Source of the DNA: Streptomyces sp. NBC_01497 | GTDB lineage: Bacteria > Actinomycetota > Actinomycetes > Streptomycetales > Streptomycetaceae | Assembly: GCF_036250695.1 (NCBI RefSeq) | Contig: NZ_CP109427.1 | Span: forward strand, 7,564,001 to 7,628,000 | DNA: 64,000 bases | Direction: 5' to 3' | Part shown: positions 11,498 through 20,461 of the stretch, piece by piece | How positions within the stretch are numbered: the stretch's first letter is position 1 | Layout of the letters: every line of letters starts with the position of its first letter | Translations under genes and position numbers: made by a program | Notes under the pieces: model-generated | What the model saw: the letters and a program-made list of their open reading frames with translations, nothing else | The model's database searches: none | What the model was told of the DNA's origin: nothing

Positions 11498-12139
11498 ATG
11501 GCGGGGCAGGGGCGGCGGGTACCCGGGCCGGGCGGGGAACGCGGTGACGAGCGCGAACGGATCGTCGAGGCCGCCTACCGCTGCCTGGAGGCAGGCGACG
11601 GCGCGTCCGTGTCCGTGTCCGTGGGACGCATACTCGCCGGAGCCGGCCTGTCCACGCGGGCCTTCTACCGCCACTTCGGGTCCAAGGACGACCTGCTCAT
11701 CGCCATGTTCCGCAAGGACGCGGACCTCTTCACCGCCGAGATGCGCGCCACCGCGGCGGCCACCGCGTCGCCGGCCGACGCGCTGCGCCGGTTCGTACGC
11801 GGCACCCTGCGGCTGACCTCGGACCCGCGGCGTCGCCGGCGCGTGCTGGTGATGGTCTCGGAAGAGGCCCTGCGCGCCAGGGGATACGCGGCGGAACGGG
11901 CCCGCGTCGACGCGGCGGCCGAGTCCGTGATCGCCGGGATCATCGAGCGCGGCCGGGCCGCCGGGGACTTTCCCGCTGTGAGTGATGTCGCGGCGGACGC
12001 CGGGTCCATCGGCGCCCTGCTGCGCCACGCGGTCGACGAACAGCTCGCCCGGCCGTCGCCGGACGGCGCGCGGGCCGCCGCTGACCGTGTGGTCGGCTTC
12101 GCCCTGCGGGCACTGGCCGGCCCGGGAAAACGGCCGTAG
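11498..12139 (+). CDS. TetR family transcriptional regulator
   Basis: A 213-residue regulator. After 18 polar residues comes the TetR DNA-binding domain: ERIVEAAYRCL, then a helix-turn-helix ending in GLSTRAFYRHFGSKDDLLIAMF, which is the family signature. The C-terminal ligand domain is divergent, as usual. GGGGGAGG lies nine bases before the ATG at 11498. It is divergent from the CoA transferase gene and 39 bases upstream of the metallo-hydrolase gene on the same strand, so it may regulate both. The ligand may be an acyl-CoA, but that is inference from context only. Confidence 0.88.
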   Translation: MAGQGRRVPGPGGERGDERERIVEAAYRCLEAGDGASVSVSVGRILAGAGLSTRAFYRHFGSKDDLLIAMFRKDADLFTAEMRATAAATASPADALRRFVRGTLRLTSDPRRRRRVLVMVSEEALRARGYAAERARVDAAAESVIAGIIERGRAAGDFPAVSDVAADAGSIGALLRHAVDEQLARPSPDGARAAADRVVGFALRALAGPGKRP

Positions 12140-12178
12140 TACGTTACGGTGCCTGATCGCGAGAGGGAGGGCCGACCG

Positions 12179-13214
12179 ATGCCGCGCACCACCACCGCGG
12201 CCGACGCCGCGATACCGGGTACCCGGCGGGAACCGCCGCCGGTCGAGCGGGTGGCGCCGGGCGTGTGGAGCGTCCCGGTGCCGCTGCCGGCCGCCGCCCC
12301 GCCCTACGTCCTCGTCCATGTCTTCGAGACGGACGAGGGCCCGTATCTGGTCGACGCGGGGTGGGACACCGACGAGGCGTGGGACGCCCTGCGCGGGGGG
12401 GCTCGCCGCTGCGGGCACACGCGTCGAGGACGTCCGCGGGGTGATCGTCACCCACGCCCACACCGACCACTACGGTCTCGCCGGACGGATCCGCGAGGCG
12501 TCGGGCGCCTGGATCGCGCTGCACGAACTGGACGTGCCGCTGCTGGCCGCCGCCGAGTGCGACCCCGCGGGGCGCCTCGCCGGGCTGCTGGAGCGTGTCG
12601 GCGCGCCCCCGCGCCTGGCCGACCGGCTCGTCTCACGGGCCCGCACCCGCCGGCGTCCCGAGGACCTGCCGCACCCCGACCGGATCCTCCAGGACCGTGA
12701 GCGGCTCGCCGTCCCGGGCTTCGACCTGCGGGTCCTGTGGACCCCCGGGCACTCACCCGGCCATATCTGCCTGTGGGAGGACCGCCGGCGCCTGCTGCTG
12801 TCGGGCGACCACGTCCTTCCCGAGTTCGCCGTGGGCCTGCACGAGCCCGCGCCGGGCCGCGAGGACCCCCTCGGCGGCTATCTGAGCTCCCTGGACCGCC
12901 TCGCCGGCCTCGACCCGGCCGAGGTGCTGCCCGCCCACGAGCACCGTTTCACCGGGCTCGACGCCCGCCTCGCCGCCCTGCGCGCCCACCATCGACGGCG
13001 CCTCGCGCAGGTCGCGGGCGCCCTGAGGATCGGGGCGGTGCACGGCTGGGACATCGCCGCCGCCGTCACCTGGCACCGCCCGTTCGAGGAACTGCGCGGC
13101 TTCGCGCTGCGCGCCGCCCTCCAGGACACCCTGGCCTGCCTGGGCCTGCTGGACGCCCGGGGGCTCGTACGCCGGGAAACCGGGCCGCCGGAGCGGTGGT
13201 ACCCGAGGGCCTGA
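12179..13214 (+). pseudogene. MBL-fold metallo-hydrolase, frameshifted at a run of seven G
   Basis: Two overlapping frames together make one metallo-beta-lactamase-fold hydrolase of about 344 residues. The first part runs from ATG 12179 (ribosome site GGGAGG) through PYLVDAGWDTDEAWDALRGG. The second part, shifted by one base, carries GGLAAAGTRVEDVRGV, the metal-binding THAHTDH, then LWTPGHSPGH, LLSGDH and the C-terminal winged-helix-like segment, ending at 13214. The break is at 12395-12401, seven consecutive G; with six G the reading frame is continuous and matches the expected fold. This is either an assembly error or a real inactivating insertion. The family includes glyoxalase-II-like and lactonase-like hydrolases; substrate unknown. 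Confidence 0.85.
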
Positions 13215-13479
13215 GCCCCGCGACCGGGCGCGGGCCCTGAACGACGCGAGCCGATTTCGTGCCGGGGGGCGCGGGCCGCGTGCCGCGGGCCGGTGCCGGG
13301 CACCCGGGGCCACATCGTCCGGATCCCGTGCCCGCCACCGCTGCGGCTCCTCCCGGCACCCGGCCGCGGGCGCCCCGGCGGAGGGTCCGGGGCGGGACTT
13401 GCGGCATGATGACTTCTCTCCGTCGGCATCGTTCAGAGTGCGGCGGCACTTCCGCACGCACCCTCCAGAAGTGGATTCC

Positions 13480-14313
13480 ATGAGCGCGATCAGCATCGGG
13501 CAGTCAGTCATCCTCGGAGCGGTCGAGGGGCTGACCGAGTTCCTTCCGGTCTCTTCCACCGGGCATCTGAAAATCGCCGAGGGGCTGATGAACATCCCCG
13601 TCGAGAACGCTTCGGTGGTGGGTTTCTCCGCGGTCATCCAGGTCGGCGCGATCGTCGCCTGCATCCTCTACTTCTTCAAGGACCTGGTGCGCATCATCGG
13701 CGCCTGGGGCCGCGGCCTGCTGCACAAGGAGGAGCGCTACCACCACGACTACAGGTTCGCGTGGTGGGTGATCGCGGCGACGGTCCCGATCGTGGTGGTG
13801 GGCCTGGCGGCCAAGCCCCTGATCGACGGGCCGCTGGCGTCCCTGTGGGTGGTGGCGGGTTCCCTCATCGTCGGCAGTGGCGTGATGTGGGCGGCCGACC
13901 AGATGGGCCGCCACAAGCGCGGCGAGGACGACACGTCCTTCAAGGACGCGATGCTGGTGGGCTGTTCACAGATCCTGGCACTCCTCTTCCCAGGCTTCTC
14001 CCGCTCCGGCGCCACCATGTCCACCGCCCTCGTCCTCGACCTCGACCGGGTCGCCGCCACCAAGGTGTCGTTCTTCCTCGGTATCCCGGCCCTGACCGGC
14101 GCCGGGATCTACGAGCTCAAGGACGCGCTCGGCGCGGGGGTGGGTGCGGCCCCGCTGGCCGTCGGGACGATCGTGTCGTTCCTGGTGGCCTACGCCTCCA
14201 TCGCCTGGCTGATGAAGTTCGTGGCCAGCCATTCGCTGAACTCGTTCGTGATCTACCGGCTCATCATCGGTGTGCTCCTCTTCGGACTGCTCGGCACCGG
14301 CGTTTTGAACTGA
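13480..14313 (+). CDS. uppP: Undecaprenyl-diphosphatase (bacitracin resistance protein)
   Basis: A 277-residue membrane enzyme that dephosphorylates undecaprenyl pyrophosphate so that the lipid carrier for cell-wall synthesis is recycled. Both family motifs are present: EGLTEFLPVSSTGHL near residues 15-29 and the LFPGFSRSGATMSTAL phosphatase motif in the second half, with about eight membrane segments. ATG 13480 is chosen since the conserved N-terminus begins there; the frame is open 27 codons further up but that part is not family-like. The ribosome site is weak. The gene is alone and is followed by a very strong terminator. Confidence 0.95.
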   Translation: MSAISIGQSVILGAVEGLTEFLPVSSTGHLKIAEGLMNIPVENASVVGFSAVIQVGAIVACILYFFKDLVRIIGAWGRGLLHKEERYHHDYRFAWWVIAATVPIVVVGLAAKPLIDGPLASLWVVAGSLIVGSGVMWAADQMGRHKRGEDDTSFKDAMLVGCSQILALLFPGFSRSGATMSTALVLDLDRVAATKVSFFLGIPALTGAGIYELKDALGAGVGAAPLAVGTIVSFLVAYASIAWLMKFVASHSLNSFVIYRLIIGVLLFGLLGTGVLN

Positions 14314-14353
14314 CGCCGTGGCGCCCGCACGGGCGCCGCTCGCGCGGTACGCG

Positions 14354-14395
14354 AGGGGCACGGACCCGATTCCATCGGGTCCGTGCCCCTTTTTG
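14354..14395 (+). terminator. Strong rho-independent terminator of uppP
   Basis: A perfect 17-bp stem (14354-14370 with 14374-14390) with a three-base loop is followed directly by five T. It lies 40 bases after the uppP stop and insulates the regulator gene downstream. Confidence 0.92.
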
Positions 14396-14413
14396 TTGTC
14401 GGCGCTGTTAAAC

Positions 14414-14429
14414 GTTCATTACAGTGAAC
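14414..14429. promoter_or_regulatory. 16-bp palindromic operator, site 1 of first XRE-cupin gene
   Basis: GTTCATTACAGTGAAC; its reverse complement matches GTTC-RCT-N-TA-NN-GAAC exactly. It is the centre of a larger inverted repeat ACGTTCA / TGAACGT. Copies occur at 15183, 34936 and 35730, with imperfect ones at 14437 and 35696. Confidence 0.75.
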
Positions 14430-14436
14430 GTGGAAT

Positions 14437-14452
14437 GTGCGTTATAGCGAAC
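14437..14452. promoter_or_regulatory. Second, imperfect operator of first XRE-cupin gene
   Basis: GTGCGTTATAGCGAAC: reversed, it matches the 16-bp consensus with one mismatch in the outer arm. It lies 23 bases centre to centre from site 1 and ends 18 bases before the GTG start, so binding here should block expression of the regulator itself. Confidence 0.6.
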
Positions 14453-14470
14453 GCTCAGGGGGTGTGACCG

Positions 14471-15064
14471 GTGGGTTCCGAGCCGCACGAAGGGTCCGTC
14501 AGGGATCTGCTCGCCGCCAATCTGAAGGCGGCCAGAGCCCGCAGGCAAGTGTCGCTCTCGGAGGTCGCGCGCCTCTCCGGTATCAGCAAGGCGACCCTCT
14601 CGCAGCTGGAGTCCGGCACCGGCAACCCCACCATCGAGACGGTGTTCAGCCTCTCCCGCGCGCTCGGTGAACCCCTCTCCGGCCTGCTGGAGCCGCCCGC
14701 GCCCGGCGGCATGACGGTCATCCGCGCGGCCGACGTCGCGCCCCTGGTCGGCGAGGGCGTCGACCTGCGCCCCTACGGCCGTGTCGAAAGCGCCGGGTTG
14801 ATCTGCGAACTCTACGACCAGCAGGTCAGAGCGGGTGCGCGGCAGGAGTCCCCGGGGCATGCCGGGACCGAGCACACCGTCGTGCAGTCGGGGCTCCTGC
14901 GGGTCGAAGTGGACGAGGTGCGGGTGGAACTCGGCGCCGGGGACTATCTCTCCTTCGACGCTGTCACGCCGCACGTGTACACCGCGCCCGAAGGACCCGT
15001 ACGGTCGGTGCTGCTCATCAACTACCGTGCGGACGGCCGGGGCCCGGCCGAGGCACCGCACTGA
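14471..15064 (+). CDS. XRE family regulator with C-terminal cupin domain (paralogue 1)
   Basis: A 197-residue two-domain regulator. Residues 10-70 form an XRE helix-turn-helix (VSLSEVARLSGISKATLSQLE); residues about 85-190 form a small-molecule-binding cupin with PGHAGTEHTVVQSG and LGAGDYLSFDAVTPH. It starts at GTG 14471. It is very similar along its whole length to the protein encoded at 35072-35668; the helix-turn-helix and cupin signature stretches are nearly identical. Both have the same 16-bp palindrome upstream, so each probably controls itself and cross-talk is likely. It precedes the Xaa-Pro aminopeptidase gene, whose promoter bears the same operator. The likely ligand is proline, hydroxyproline or a derivative, by context only. 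Confidence 0.88.
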   Translation: MGSEPHEGSVRDLLAANLKAARARRQVSLSEVARLSGISKATLSQLESGTGNPTIETVFSLSRALGEPLSGLLEPPAPGGMTVIRAADVAPLVGEGVDLRPYGRVESAGLICELYDQQVRAGARQESPGHAGTEHTVVQSGLLRVEVDEVRVELGAGDYLSFDAVTPHVYTAPEGPVRSVLLINYRADGRGPAEAPH

Positions 15065-15093
15065 CCCGCGCCCCGGGAGCCGCCGGGGCGGGT
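15064..15093 (+). terminator. Terminator-like hairpin after first XRE-cupin gene
   Basis: An 11-bp stem with a two-base bulge (ACCCGC..CCCCGG with CCGGGGCGGGT) starts at the stop codon. No T tract. It separates the regulator from the promoter at 15148. Confidence 0.45.
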
Positions 15094-15147
15094 GACCGGT
15101 CGCTGACGTGCGAGGTTACGGCGGGCGAACTCCGCGTGGAAAGAGCA

Positions 15148-15176
15148 TTGACACCCCCTGGGTGGTGGCCTACGTT
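15148..15176 (+). promoter_or_regulatory. Promoter of Xaa-Pro aminopeptidase gene
   Basis: TTGACA (15148-15153), 17 bases, TACGTT (15171-15176): a near-consensus vegetative promoter. The operator at 15183 begins six bases after the -10 box, over the expected transcription start. Confidence 0.75.
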
Positions 15177-15182
15177 CTGGGT

Positions 15183-15198
15183 GTTCGCTCTATGGAAC
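15183..15198. promoter_or_regulatory. 16-bp operator over the start of the Xaa-Pro aminopeptidase transcript
   Basis: GTTCGCTCTATGGAAC matches the GTTC-RCT-N-TA-NN-GAAC consensus exactly. Its place immediately after the -10 box predicts repression by an XRE-cupin regulator. Confidence 0.78.
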
Positions 15199-15299
15199 AA
15201 AGCCAGTTCGGTTCCATGTACGAGAACGCGTCCGGGGGAGAACTGATCGTCCGCCACGGCAGCCCCCACAGGATCACTGCACCGAAGGGCGGATCCGGC

Positions 15300-16715
15300 A
15301 TGAACGAACTCATCTCCACGGCACCTCCCCGACTGCCCCGGCTGGGCGAACTGCCCTCCTTCATCAGCTTGATGGGCAGCGGCTGGGCCGACGCCGACCG
15401 CACGCCCGACCTCGTGCCGGGCGCCGTCGACGCGGCTGCCGCGCACCGCGGACTGCTGAGCGCGCTGTACCCCGGCAGGGCCCTCGTCGTGGGCTCGGGC
15501 ACCGCGCCCGTCCGCAGCAACGACACGTACTACGACTTCCGGCCGGACAGCGACTTCCTCTGGCTGACCGGAGCCGCCGTCGAGCGCGCCGTCCTCGTCC
15601 TGACCCCGTCCGGGGCGGGGCACGACGCCGCGCTGTACCTGCCGGCCCCGGCCCGTCCCGGTGGCCGCGAGTTCTTCACGGACGCGGCGCGGGGCGAGCT
15701 GTGGGCCGGGCCCGTGCCCGGCCTGACCGAATGGCGCGACGCGCTCGGCATCGACGTGCACGACACCGCGGACCTCGACACCGCGCTCGGCCGGCTGCGT
15801 GACCCGCTCGTCGCCGGGGCGCCCGCCCCGGACCTGCTGGCCGCCCACGGCCTCATGCCGTCCGGCCGGCTGGGCCGGAGCCTGGCCGACCTGCGGATGA
15901 TCAAGGACGACTGGGAGATCGAGCGGCTGCGCGAGGCCGTCGACCGTACCGTCGAGGGGTTCGCGGCCGTCACCGCGGAGATACCCGCCGCTGTCCGCGG
16001 CGGCGGCGAACGCTGGCTCCAGGGCACCTTCGACCGCTACGCCCGCACCGTGGGCAACGGTCCGGGCTACGCCACCATCGTCGGCAGCGGCAAGCACGCG
16101 CCGACCCTGCACTGGGTGCGCTGCGACGGACCGGTGGCCGAAGAGGAACTGCTCCTGCTGGACATGGGCGTGGAGACCCGCAGCCACTACACGGCCGACG
16201 TGACCCGCACCTTCCCCGCGTCCGGCGCCTTCTCGCCCGTCCAGCGCCAGGTCCACGACCTCGTCGAGCGCTCCCACCGGGCGGGGCTGGCGGCCGTCGG
16301 ACCCGGCCGCCCCTTCACCGACTTCCACCACGCGTCGATGGAGGTGATCGCACGGGGCCTGCACGACTGGGGGCTGCTGCCGGTCTCCGTCGACGAGGCG
16401 CTCAGCGACCAGGGCCAGCACCACCGCCGCTACCTGGTCTGCGGCATCGGCCACCACCTCGGCCTCGATGTCCACGACTGCGCCCGCTCCCCCTACGAGG
16501 CCTACCACGGCCGGGCGATGGCGCCCGGCATGGTGATCACCGTCGAACCGGGCCTCTACTTCCACGCCCACGATGAGACGGTGCCGCCGGAGCTGCGCGG
16601 TCTCGGCGTCCGCATCGAGGACGACATCGTCGTCACCGCCGACGGCTCCGAGGTGCTCTCCGGCGAACTGCCGCTCGACGCCCCGGGGCTCGAACGCTGG
16701 ATGCGGGCGCACTGA
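15300..16715 (+). CDS. Xaa-Pro aminopeptidase (M24, aminopeptidase P family)
   Basis: A 471-residue cytoplasmic metallopeptidase that removes the residue preceding proline from peptides. An N-terminal aminopeptidase P domain (SNDTYYDFRPDSDFLWLTG) is followed by the pita-bread catalytic domain. Metal ligands are visible as Asp288 (LLDMG), Asp300 (YTADVTRT), His385 (GIGHHLG), Glu416 (TVEPGLY) and Glu440 (RIEDDI). ATG 15300 starts the family-like sequence (GSGWADAD near residue 30); ATG 15192 and 15216 are in frame but fall on or next to the operator. It is monocistronic between its own promoter and a hairpin. Context with proline iminopeptidase and hydroxyproline catabolism argues for peptide nutrition. 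Confidence 0.9.
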   Translation: MNELISTAPPRLPRLGELPSFISLMGSGWADADRTPDLVPGAVDAAAAHRGLLSALYPGRALVVGSGTAPVRSNDTYYDFRPDSDFLWLTGAAVERAVLVLTPSGAGHDAALYLPAPARPGGREFFTDAARGELWAGPVPGLTEWRDALGIDVHDTADLDTALGRLRDPLVAGAPAPDLLAAHGLMPSGRLGRSLADLRMIKDDWEIERLREAVDRTVEGFAAVTAEIPAAVRGGGERWLQGTFDRYARTVGNGPGYATIVGSGKHAPTLHWVRCDGPVAEEELLLLDMGVETRSHYTADVTRTFPASGAFSPVQRQVHDLVERSHRAGLAAVGPGRPFTDFHHASMEVIARGLHDWGLLPVSVDEALSDQGQHHRRYLVCGIGHHLGLDVHDCARSPYEAYHGRAMAPGMVITVEPGLYFHAHDETVPPELRGLGVRIEDDIVVTADGSEVLSGELPLDAPGLERWMRAH

Positions 16716-17030
16716 CACCGGACGGGCCGCCGCGCGAAGGGGGCGGCCCGCCGAAGCCGTGACCGGCGGGGCGCCACCCGGCCCGCCCGGCCCGCGGCCG
16801 TCCCCACCGCACGGACCGCACCGCAGGACCCGTCAGCGTCCCACCGCACGACCCGCGAGCACCGCACCGTCGCGGGCCCCCCATACCGTCCAGTCCGTAT
16901 GTACCGGCACCCGAATCCGCAACCCGGCCCCTACCGCCCCGTCCCGCCTCGCTCCGGCTCAGGCCCAGGATCGCGCCACAGCCGTGGGCCCCGGCTCATC
17001 CCCTGCCCACGCGCAACCCATCGAGGACTC
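16716..17030. other. Intergenic region before the second peptide transporter
   Basis: This 315-base gap should contain the promoter of the seven-gene transporter and peptidase run. It holds the hairpin at 16723 and an imperfect dyad ATACCG..CCGTAT near 16883-16900 that could be an operator. I found no copy of the 16-bp XRE-cupin palindrome and no clear -35/-10 pair. Confidence 0.5.
16723..16750 (+). terminator. Hairpin after Xaa-Pro aminopeptidase gene
   Basis: A 9-bp perfect stem CGGGCCGCC / GGCGGCCCG with a ten-base loop begins eight bases after the stop codon. No T tract. Confidence 0.5.
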
Positions 17031-18575
17031 ATGCGTCCACGCACCTTCGCCGCGGGAGCCACCGCGGCCGCGGCAGTCCTGCTGCTCTCCTCCTGCTCCA
17101 CGCCCGGCGGTGGCACCACCGCCGGCGCCGGTTCCAACACGCTCGTCGTCTCCACCCCGACGGAACCCGACAGCCTGGACCCGACGCTCGCCAACACCTT
17201 CGCCGCGCGCCTGGTGTTCACGAGCTTCTGCGAGAAGCTCTACGACGTCGACTCGCACCTCAAGGTCGTCCCGCAGCTGGCGGCCTCCCTGCCCGTCATG
17301 TCCAACGGCGGGAAGACCATGGACATTCCGCTGCGCCAGGGCATCAAGTTCAACGACGGCACACCACTCGACGCGTCCGCCGTGAAGACGACACTCGACC
17401 GCGACCTGACGATGAAGGCGTCGGCGCGCGTCAACGAGCTGAACGCCGTCTCCAAGGTCGAGGTGAAGGACCCGCACACCGTACGGCTCGTCCTCAAGCA
17501 CCCCTCGGCCCCGCTGCTCTCCCAGCTCGCGGACCGATCCGGCCTCGTCATGTCGCCCACCGCGCTCAAGAGGCTCGGGGACGACTTCGGTACCGCGCCG
17601 GTGTGCGTGGGCCCCTTCTCGTTCAAGAGCCGCGTCTCCGGCAACGAGATCTCCTTCGTCAAGTCGCAGGACTACTACGACCGCAGCAAGGTGAAACTCA
17701 AGGGGATCGTCTACAAGTTCATCACCAACTCCAGTGTGGCCACGGCCAACCTGGAGTCAGGTGACGTGCAGGCGGCGGAACACCTCGACCCGAGCGACGC
17801 GGTCAACCTGAAGAACGAGAAGGGGGACACGGTCCTCCACTCCGACACCATCGCGTACCAGTCGCTCTCCATCAACGTCCGCAAGGGTGCGAAGACCGCC
17901 CTCAGCCAGTCCCCGGACCTGCGCAAGGCGTTCGAGATGAGTATCAACCGGAGCGCCCTCAACCAGGCGGTGTGGAACGGGCAGATGGTGCCCGACTGCG
18001 GGCCGCTACCGGTGCAGAGCGCCCTGCACACCAAGGTGAATTGCACGCCCTTCGACCCGGACGCGGCCCGCGCCCTCGTCAAGAAGTCGGGTGTGAAGAC
18101 CCCGATACCGGTCGAGCTGATGGTGGCGACCGGTTCGGCCACCCAGCGCGAGGCGCAGGTCGTCCAGTCGATGGCCAACGACGTCGGGTTCAAGGTCAGC
18201 GTGCGCCCCATCGACCTGGTCTCGGGCCTCGACCTCGCGCGCAAGGGCCAGTTCGACACGTTCCTCGAAGGCTGGTCCGGCCGGGTCGACCCGGACGGTG
18301 ACACCAACGACATCATCACCACCGGCGGCGCGAACAACTTCTCGGGATCGAACGACAAGGTGGTCGACCGGCTGATCGCGCAGGCGGCGCAGACCACCGA
18401 CGGCAAGAAGCGCGCCGCCCTGTACGGCGCAGCGGTCAAGCGTGTCGGCGAACAGCGCCCCCTGCTGTACCTGTACCACGACCGCTGGTTCCTCGGCACG
18501 AGCGACAAGCTGCACGGTGTCGTCTACCCGCCGGACGGCATCCCCCGGTTCAAGAGCGCGTACTTGTCCCACTGA
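17031..18575 (+). CDS. Peptide ABC transporter substrate-binding lipoprotein (second system)
   Basis: A 514-residue family 5 solute-binding lipoprotein. It has an Arg-rich start, a hydrophobic stretch and the lipobox LSSC (Cys near residue 22), then a mature domain with IKFNDGTPLDASAVK. ATG 17031 follows GAGG at five bases and gives a standard lipoprotein signal. It is the first gene of a run of seven (binding protein, two permeases, two ATPases, gamma-glutamyltransferase-like enzyme, proline-iminopeptidase-like enzyme) with gaps of 33 bases or less. The company of proline-specific peptidases suggests a preference for proline-containing peptides, which needs direct testing. Confidence 0.9.
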   Translation: MRPRTFAAGATAAAAVLLLSSCSTPGGGTTAGAGSNTLVVSTPTEPDSLDPTLANTFAARLVFTSFCEKLYDVDSHLKVVPQLAASLPVMSNGGKTMDIPLRQGIKFNDGTPLDASAVKTTLDRDLTMKASARVNELNAVSKVEVKDPHTVRLVLKHPSAPLLSQLADRSGLVMSPTALKRLGDDFGTAPVCVGPFSFKSRVSGNEISFVKSQDYYDRSKVKLKGIVYKFITNSSVATANLESGDVQAAEHLDPSDAVNLKNEKGDTVLHSDTIAYQSLSINVRKGAKTALSQSPDLRKAFEMSINRSALNQAVWNGQMVPDCGPLPVQSALHTKVNCTPFDPDAARALVKKSGVKTPIPVELMVATGSATQREAQVVQSMANDVGFKVSVRPIDLVSGLDLARKGQFDTFLEGWSGRVDPDGDTNDIITTGGANNFSGSNDKVVDRLIAQAAQTTDGKKRAALYGAAVKRVGEQRPLLYLYHDRWFLGTSDKLHGVVYPPDGIPRFKSAYLSH

Positions 18576-18608
18576 CCTGCCTTCATCCCAGGAAGATCCG
18601 CATGTCTC

Positions 18609-19562
18609 ATGATTGAGTTCATACTCCGTCGCACAGGCGCTGCCGTGGTCACCCTCTTCCTCGCCAGCATCGCGGTGTTCCTCGGCGTACGGGCCCTGCC
18701 CGGCGACCCGGCCACCGTGCTGGCGGGCGAGAGCCCCACCCCGCAGGCCATCGCCGCGATCCGCAAGCAGTTCGGCCTCGACCAGCCTCTGCCCCTGCAG
18801 TACCTCCACTACATGGGCCAGGCGCTGCAGGGCAACCTCGGCCTGTCCACGCAGGACAAGGCGCCCGTCACCCAGGTGCTCGGCGAACGCCTGCCGGTCA
18901 CCCTCGAACTGACCTTCCTCGCCATCGTCGTCGGCGTGCTGGTCGGGGTGCTCGCCGGTATCCTCTCGGCGGTCCGCCGGGGCACGGCCGTCGACTACGC
19001 GGCCAACGGATTCGGCCTGTTCGGCCTGTCCGTGCCGCACTTCTGGCTGGGCCTCCTCGGCATCGTCGTCTTCTCCGTGCACTGGCACGTCCTGCCCGCG
19101 TCGGGGTTCGTGGGACTCGCCGACGATCCCGTCGGCAACCTCGAACGCATGGTGATGCCGGTCCTCGTGCTCGGGCTCGGGCTCTCCGCCGTCGTCATGC
19201 GCCAGACCCGCTCGTCGCTGCTCAGCCAGCTCAACGCGGAGTACGTGCGCACCGCCCGGTCCAAGGGCCTCTCCCGGGCCCAGCAGATCCGGCACGCGCT
19301 GCGCAACAGCCTCACCACCGTCACCACGGTCGTCGGCCTCCAGCTCGCCGGCCTCATCAGCGGCGCCGTCATCACCGAGCAGATCTTCGTCATCCCGGGC
19401 TTCGGCAAGCTCATCGTCGACGGGGTCTCCTCCCGCAACTACCCCGTCATCCAAGGCGCCGTACTGGTCACCGTCGCGGGCTACGTGGTGATCAACCTCC
19501 TGGTGGACATCACCTACGCCTACCTCGATCCCCGCCTGCGGATGGCCGGAGGCTCCCAGTGA
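18609..19562 (+). CDS. ABC transporter permease, DppB type (second system)
   Basis: A 317-residue membrane protein with the DppB-type N-terminus (MIEFILRRTGAAVVTLFLASIAVF then ALPGDPA) and an EAA loop at AEYVRTARSKGLSRAQQIRHALRNS. ATG 18609 follows AGGAAG; an earlier ATG at 18602 is out of frame and stops after four codons. Its end overlaps the next GTG. Confidence 0.92.
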   Translation: MIEFILRRTGAAVVTLFLASIAVFLGVRALPGDPATVLAGESPTPQAIAAIRKQFGLDQPLPLQYLHYMGQALQGNLGLSTQDKAPVTQVLGERLPVTLELTFLAIVVGVLVGVLAGILSAVRRGTAVDYAANGFGLFGLSVPHFWLGLLGIVVFSVHWHVLPASGFVGLADDPVGNLERMVMPVLVLGLGLSAVVMRQTRSSLLSQLNAEYVRTARSKGLSRAQQIRHALRNSLTTVTTVVGLQLAGLISGAVITEQIFVIPGFGKLIVDGVSSRNYPVIQGAVLVTVAGYVVINLLVDITYAYLDPRLRMAGGSQ

Positions 19563-20461
19563 ACGAGACAGCGATCGACACCACGGACCCCGCCGCCGCC
19601 GGCGCGGACACCGAGGACATACCTCCGCAGGTCTCCTGGCGGCGGACCGTGCGCAGACTGCTGCGCCGCAGGATGGCCGTGATCGGCGCGGTCATGGTCA
19701 TCGTCTTCCTCGGCGTGGCCCTCATCGGGCCGCTGGTCGCGGGCAGTTCGACGAAGCTCGGGCTGACGGACATCCTCGCGAGCCCCTCCGGCGCGCACTG
19801 GCTCGGCAGCGACGACCTCGGCCGTGACGTGCTCGCCCGCATCTGCAACGGCGCCCGTGTCTCCCTGCTGGCCGGTGTGGTGTCCTCCGCGCTCGCCATG
19901 GCCGTCGGTGTGCCGCTGGGCCTTGCCGCCGGCTACTTCAGGGGCTGGACCGACTCGGTGCTCATGCGCGTCACCGACGTCGTGCTGTCGTTCCCGTACC
20001 TGATCTTCGCGGTCGGCATGGCGGCCATCCTCGGCCCGTCCCTGCGGAACGTCATCATCGCCCTCGCGGTCGCCGAGGTGCCGTCCGTCATCCGCGTCGT
20101 GCGCGGTGAGACGCTCGTACTGCGGCAGCAGGACTTCGTGCAGGCCGCCGTCGCCGACGGCGCCCGGGACCTCGCCATCATGTGGCGGTCCATCCTGCCG
20201 AACATGACGAACACCCTCATCGTCAAGGCGACCGTCGCGATCCCGGCCGGCATCCTCGGCGAGGCGGCGCTCAGCTTCCTCGGCCTCGGCGTCCAGCCGC
20301 CGCAGGCGTCCTGGGGCGTCATGCTGACGAGCGCGCAGCAGTTCCTCGCGCAGGACCCGCTGCTCGCCGTCTTCCCGGGCGTCGCGATCGCCCTGACCAC
20401 GCTCGGCTTCAACCTCCTCGGTGACGGCCTGCGCGACGTGCTCGACCCCAGGGAGCTGTGA
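19559..20461 (+). CDS. ABC transporter permease, DppC type (second system)
   Basis: A 300-residue permease. A cytoplasmic lead of about 35 residues precedes the first membrane helix; the extracellular loop has LGSDDLGRDVLARI, the DppC hallmark, and the EAA loop is QDFVQAAVADGARDLAIMW. GTG 19559 overlaps the previous stop by four bases, and its own stop overlaps the ATG of the ATPase gene. Confidence 0.92.
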   Translation: MNETAIDTTDPAAAGADTEDIPPQVSWRRTVRRLLRRRMAVIGAVMVIVFLGVALIGPLVAGSSTKLGLTDILASPSGAHWLGSDDLGRDVLARICNGARVSLLAGVVSSALAMAVGVPLGLAAGYFRGWTDSVLMRVTDVVLSFPYLIFAVGMAAILGPSLRNVIIALAVAEVPSVIRVVRGETLVLRQQDFVQAAVADGARDLAIMWRSILPNMTNTLIVKATVAIPAGILGEAALSFLGLGVQPPQASWGVMLTSAQQFLAQDPLLAVFPGVAIALTTLGFNLLGDGLRDVLDPREL

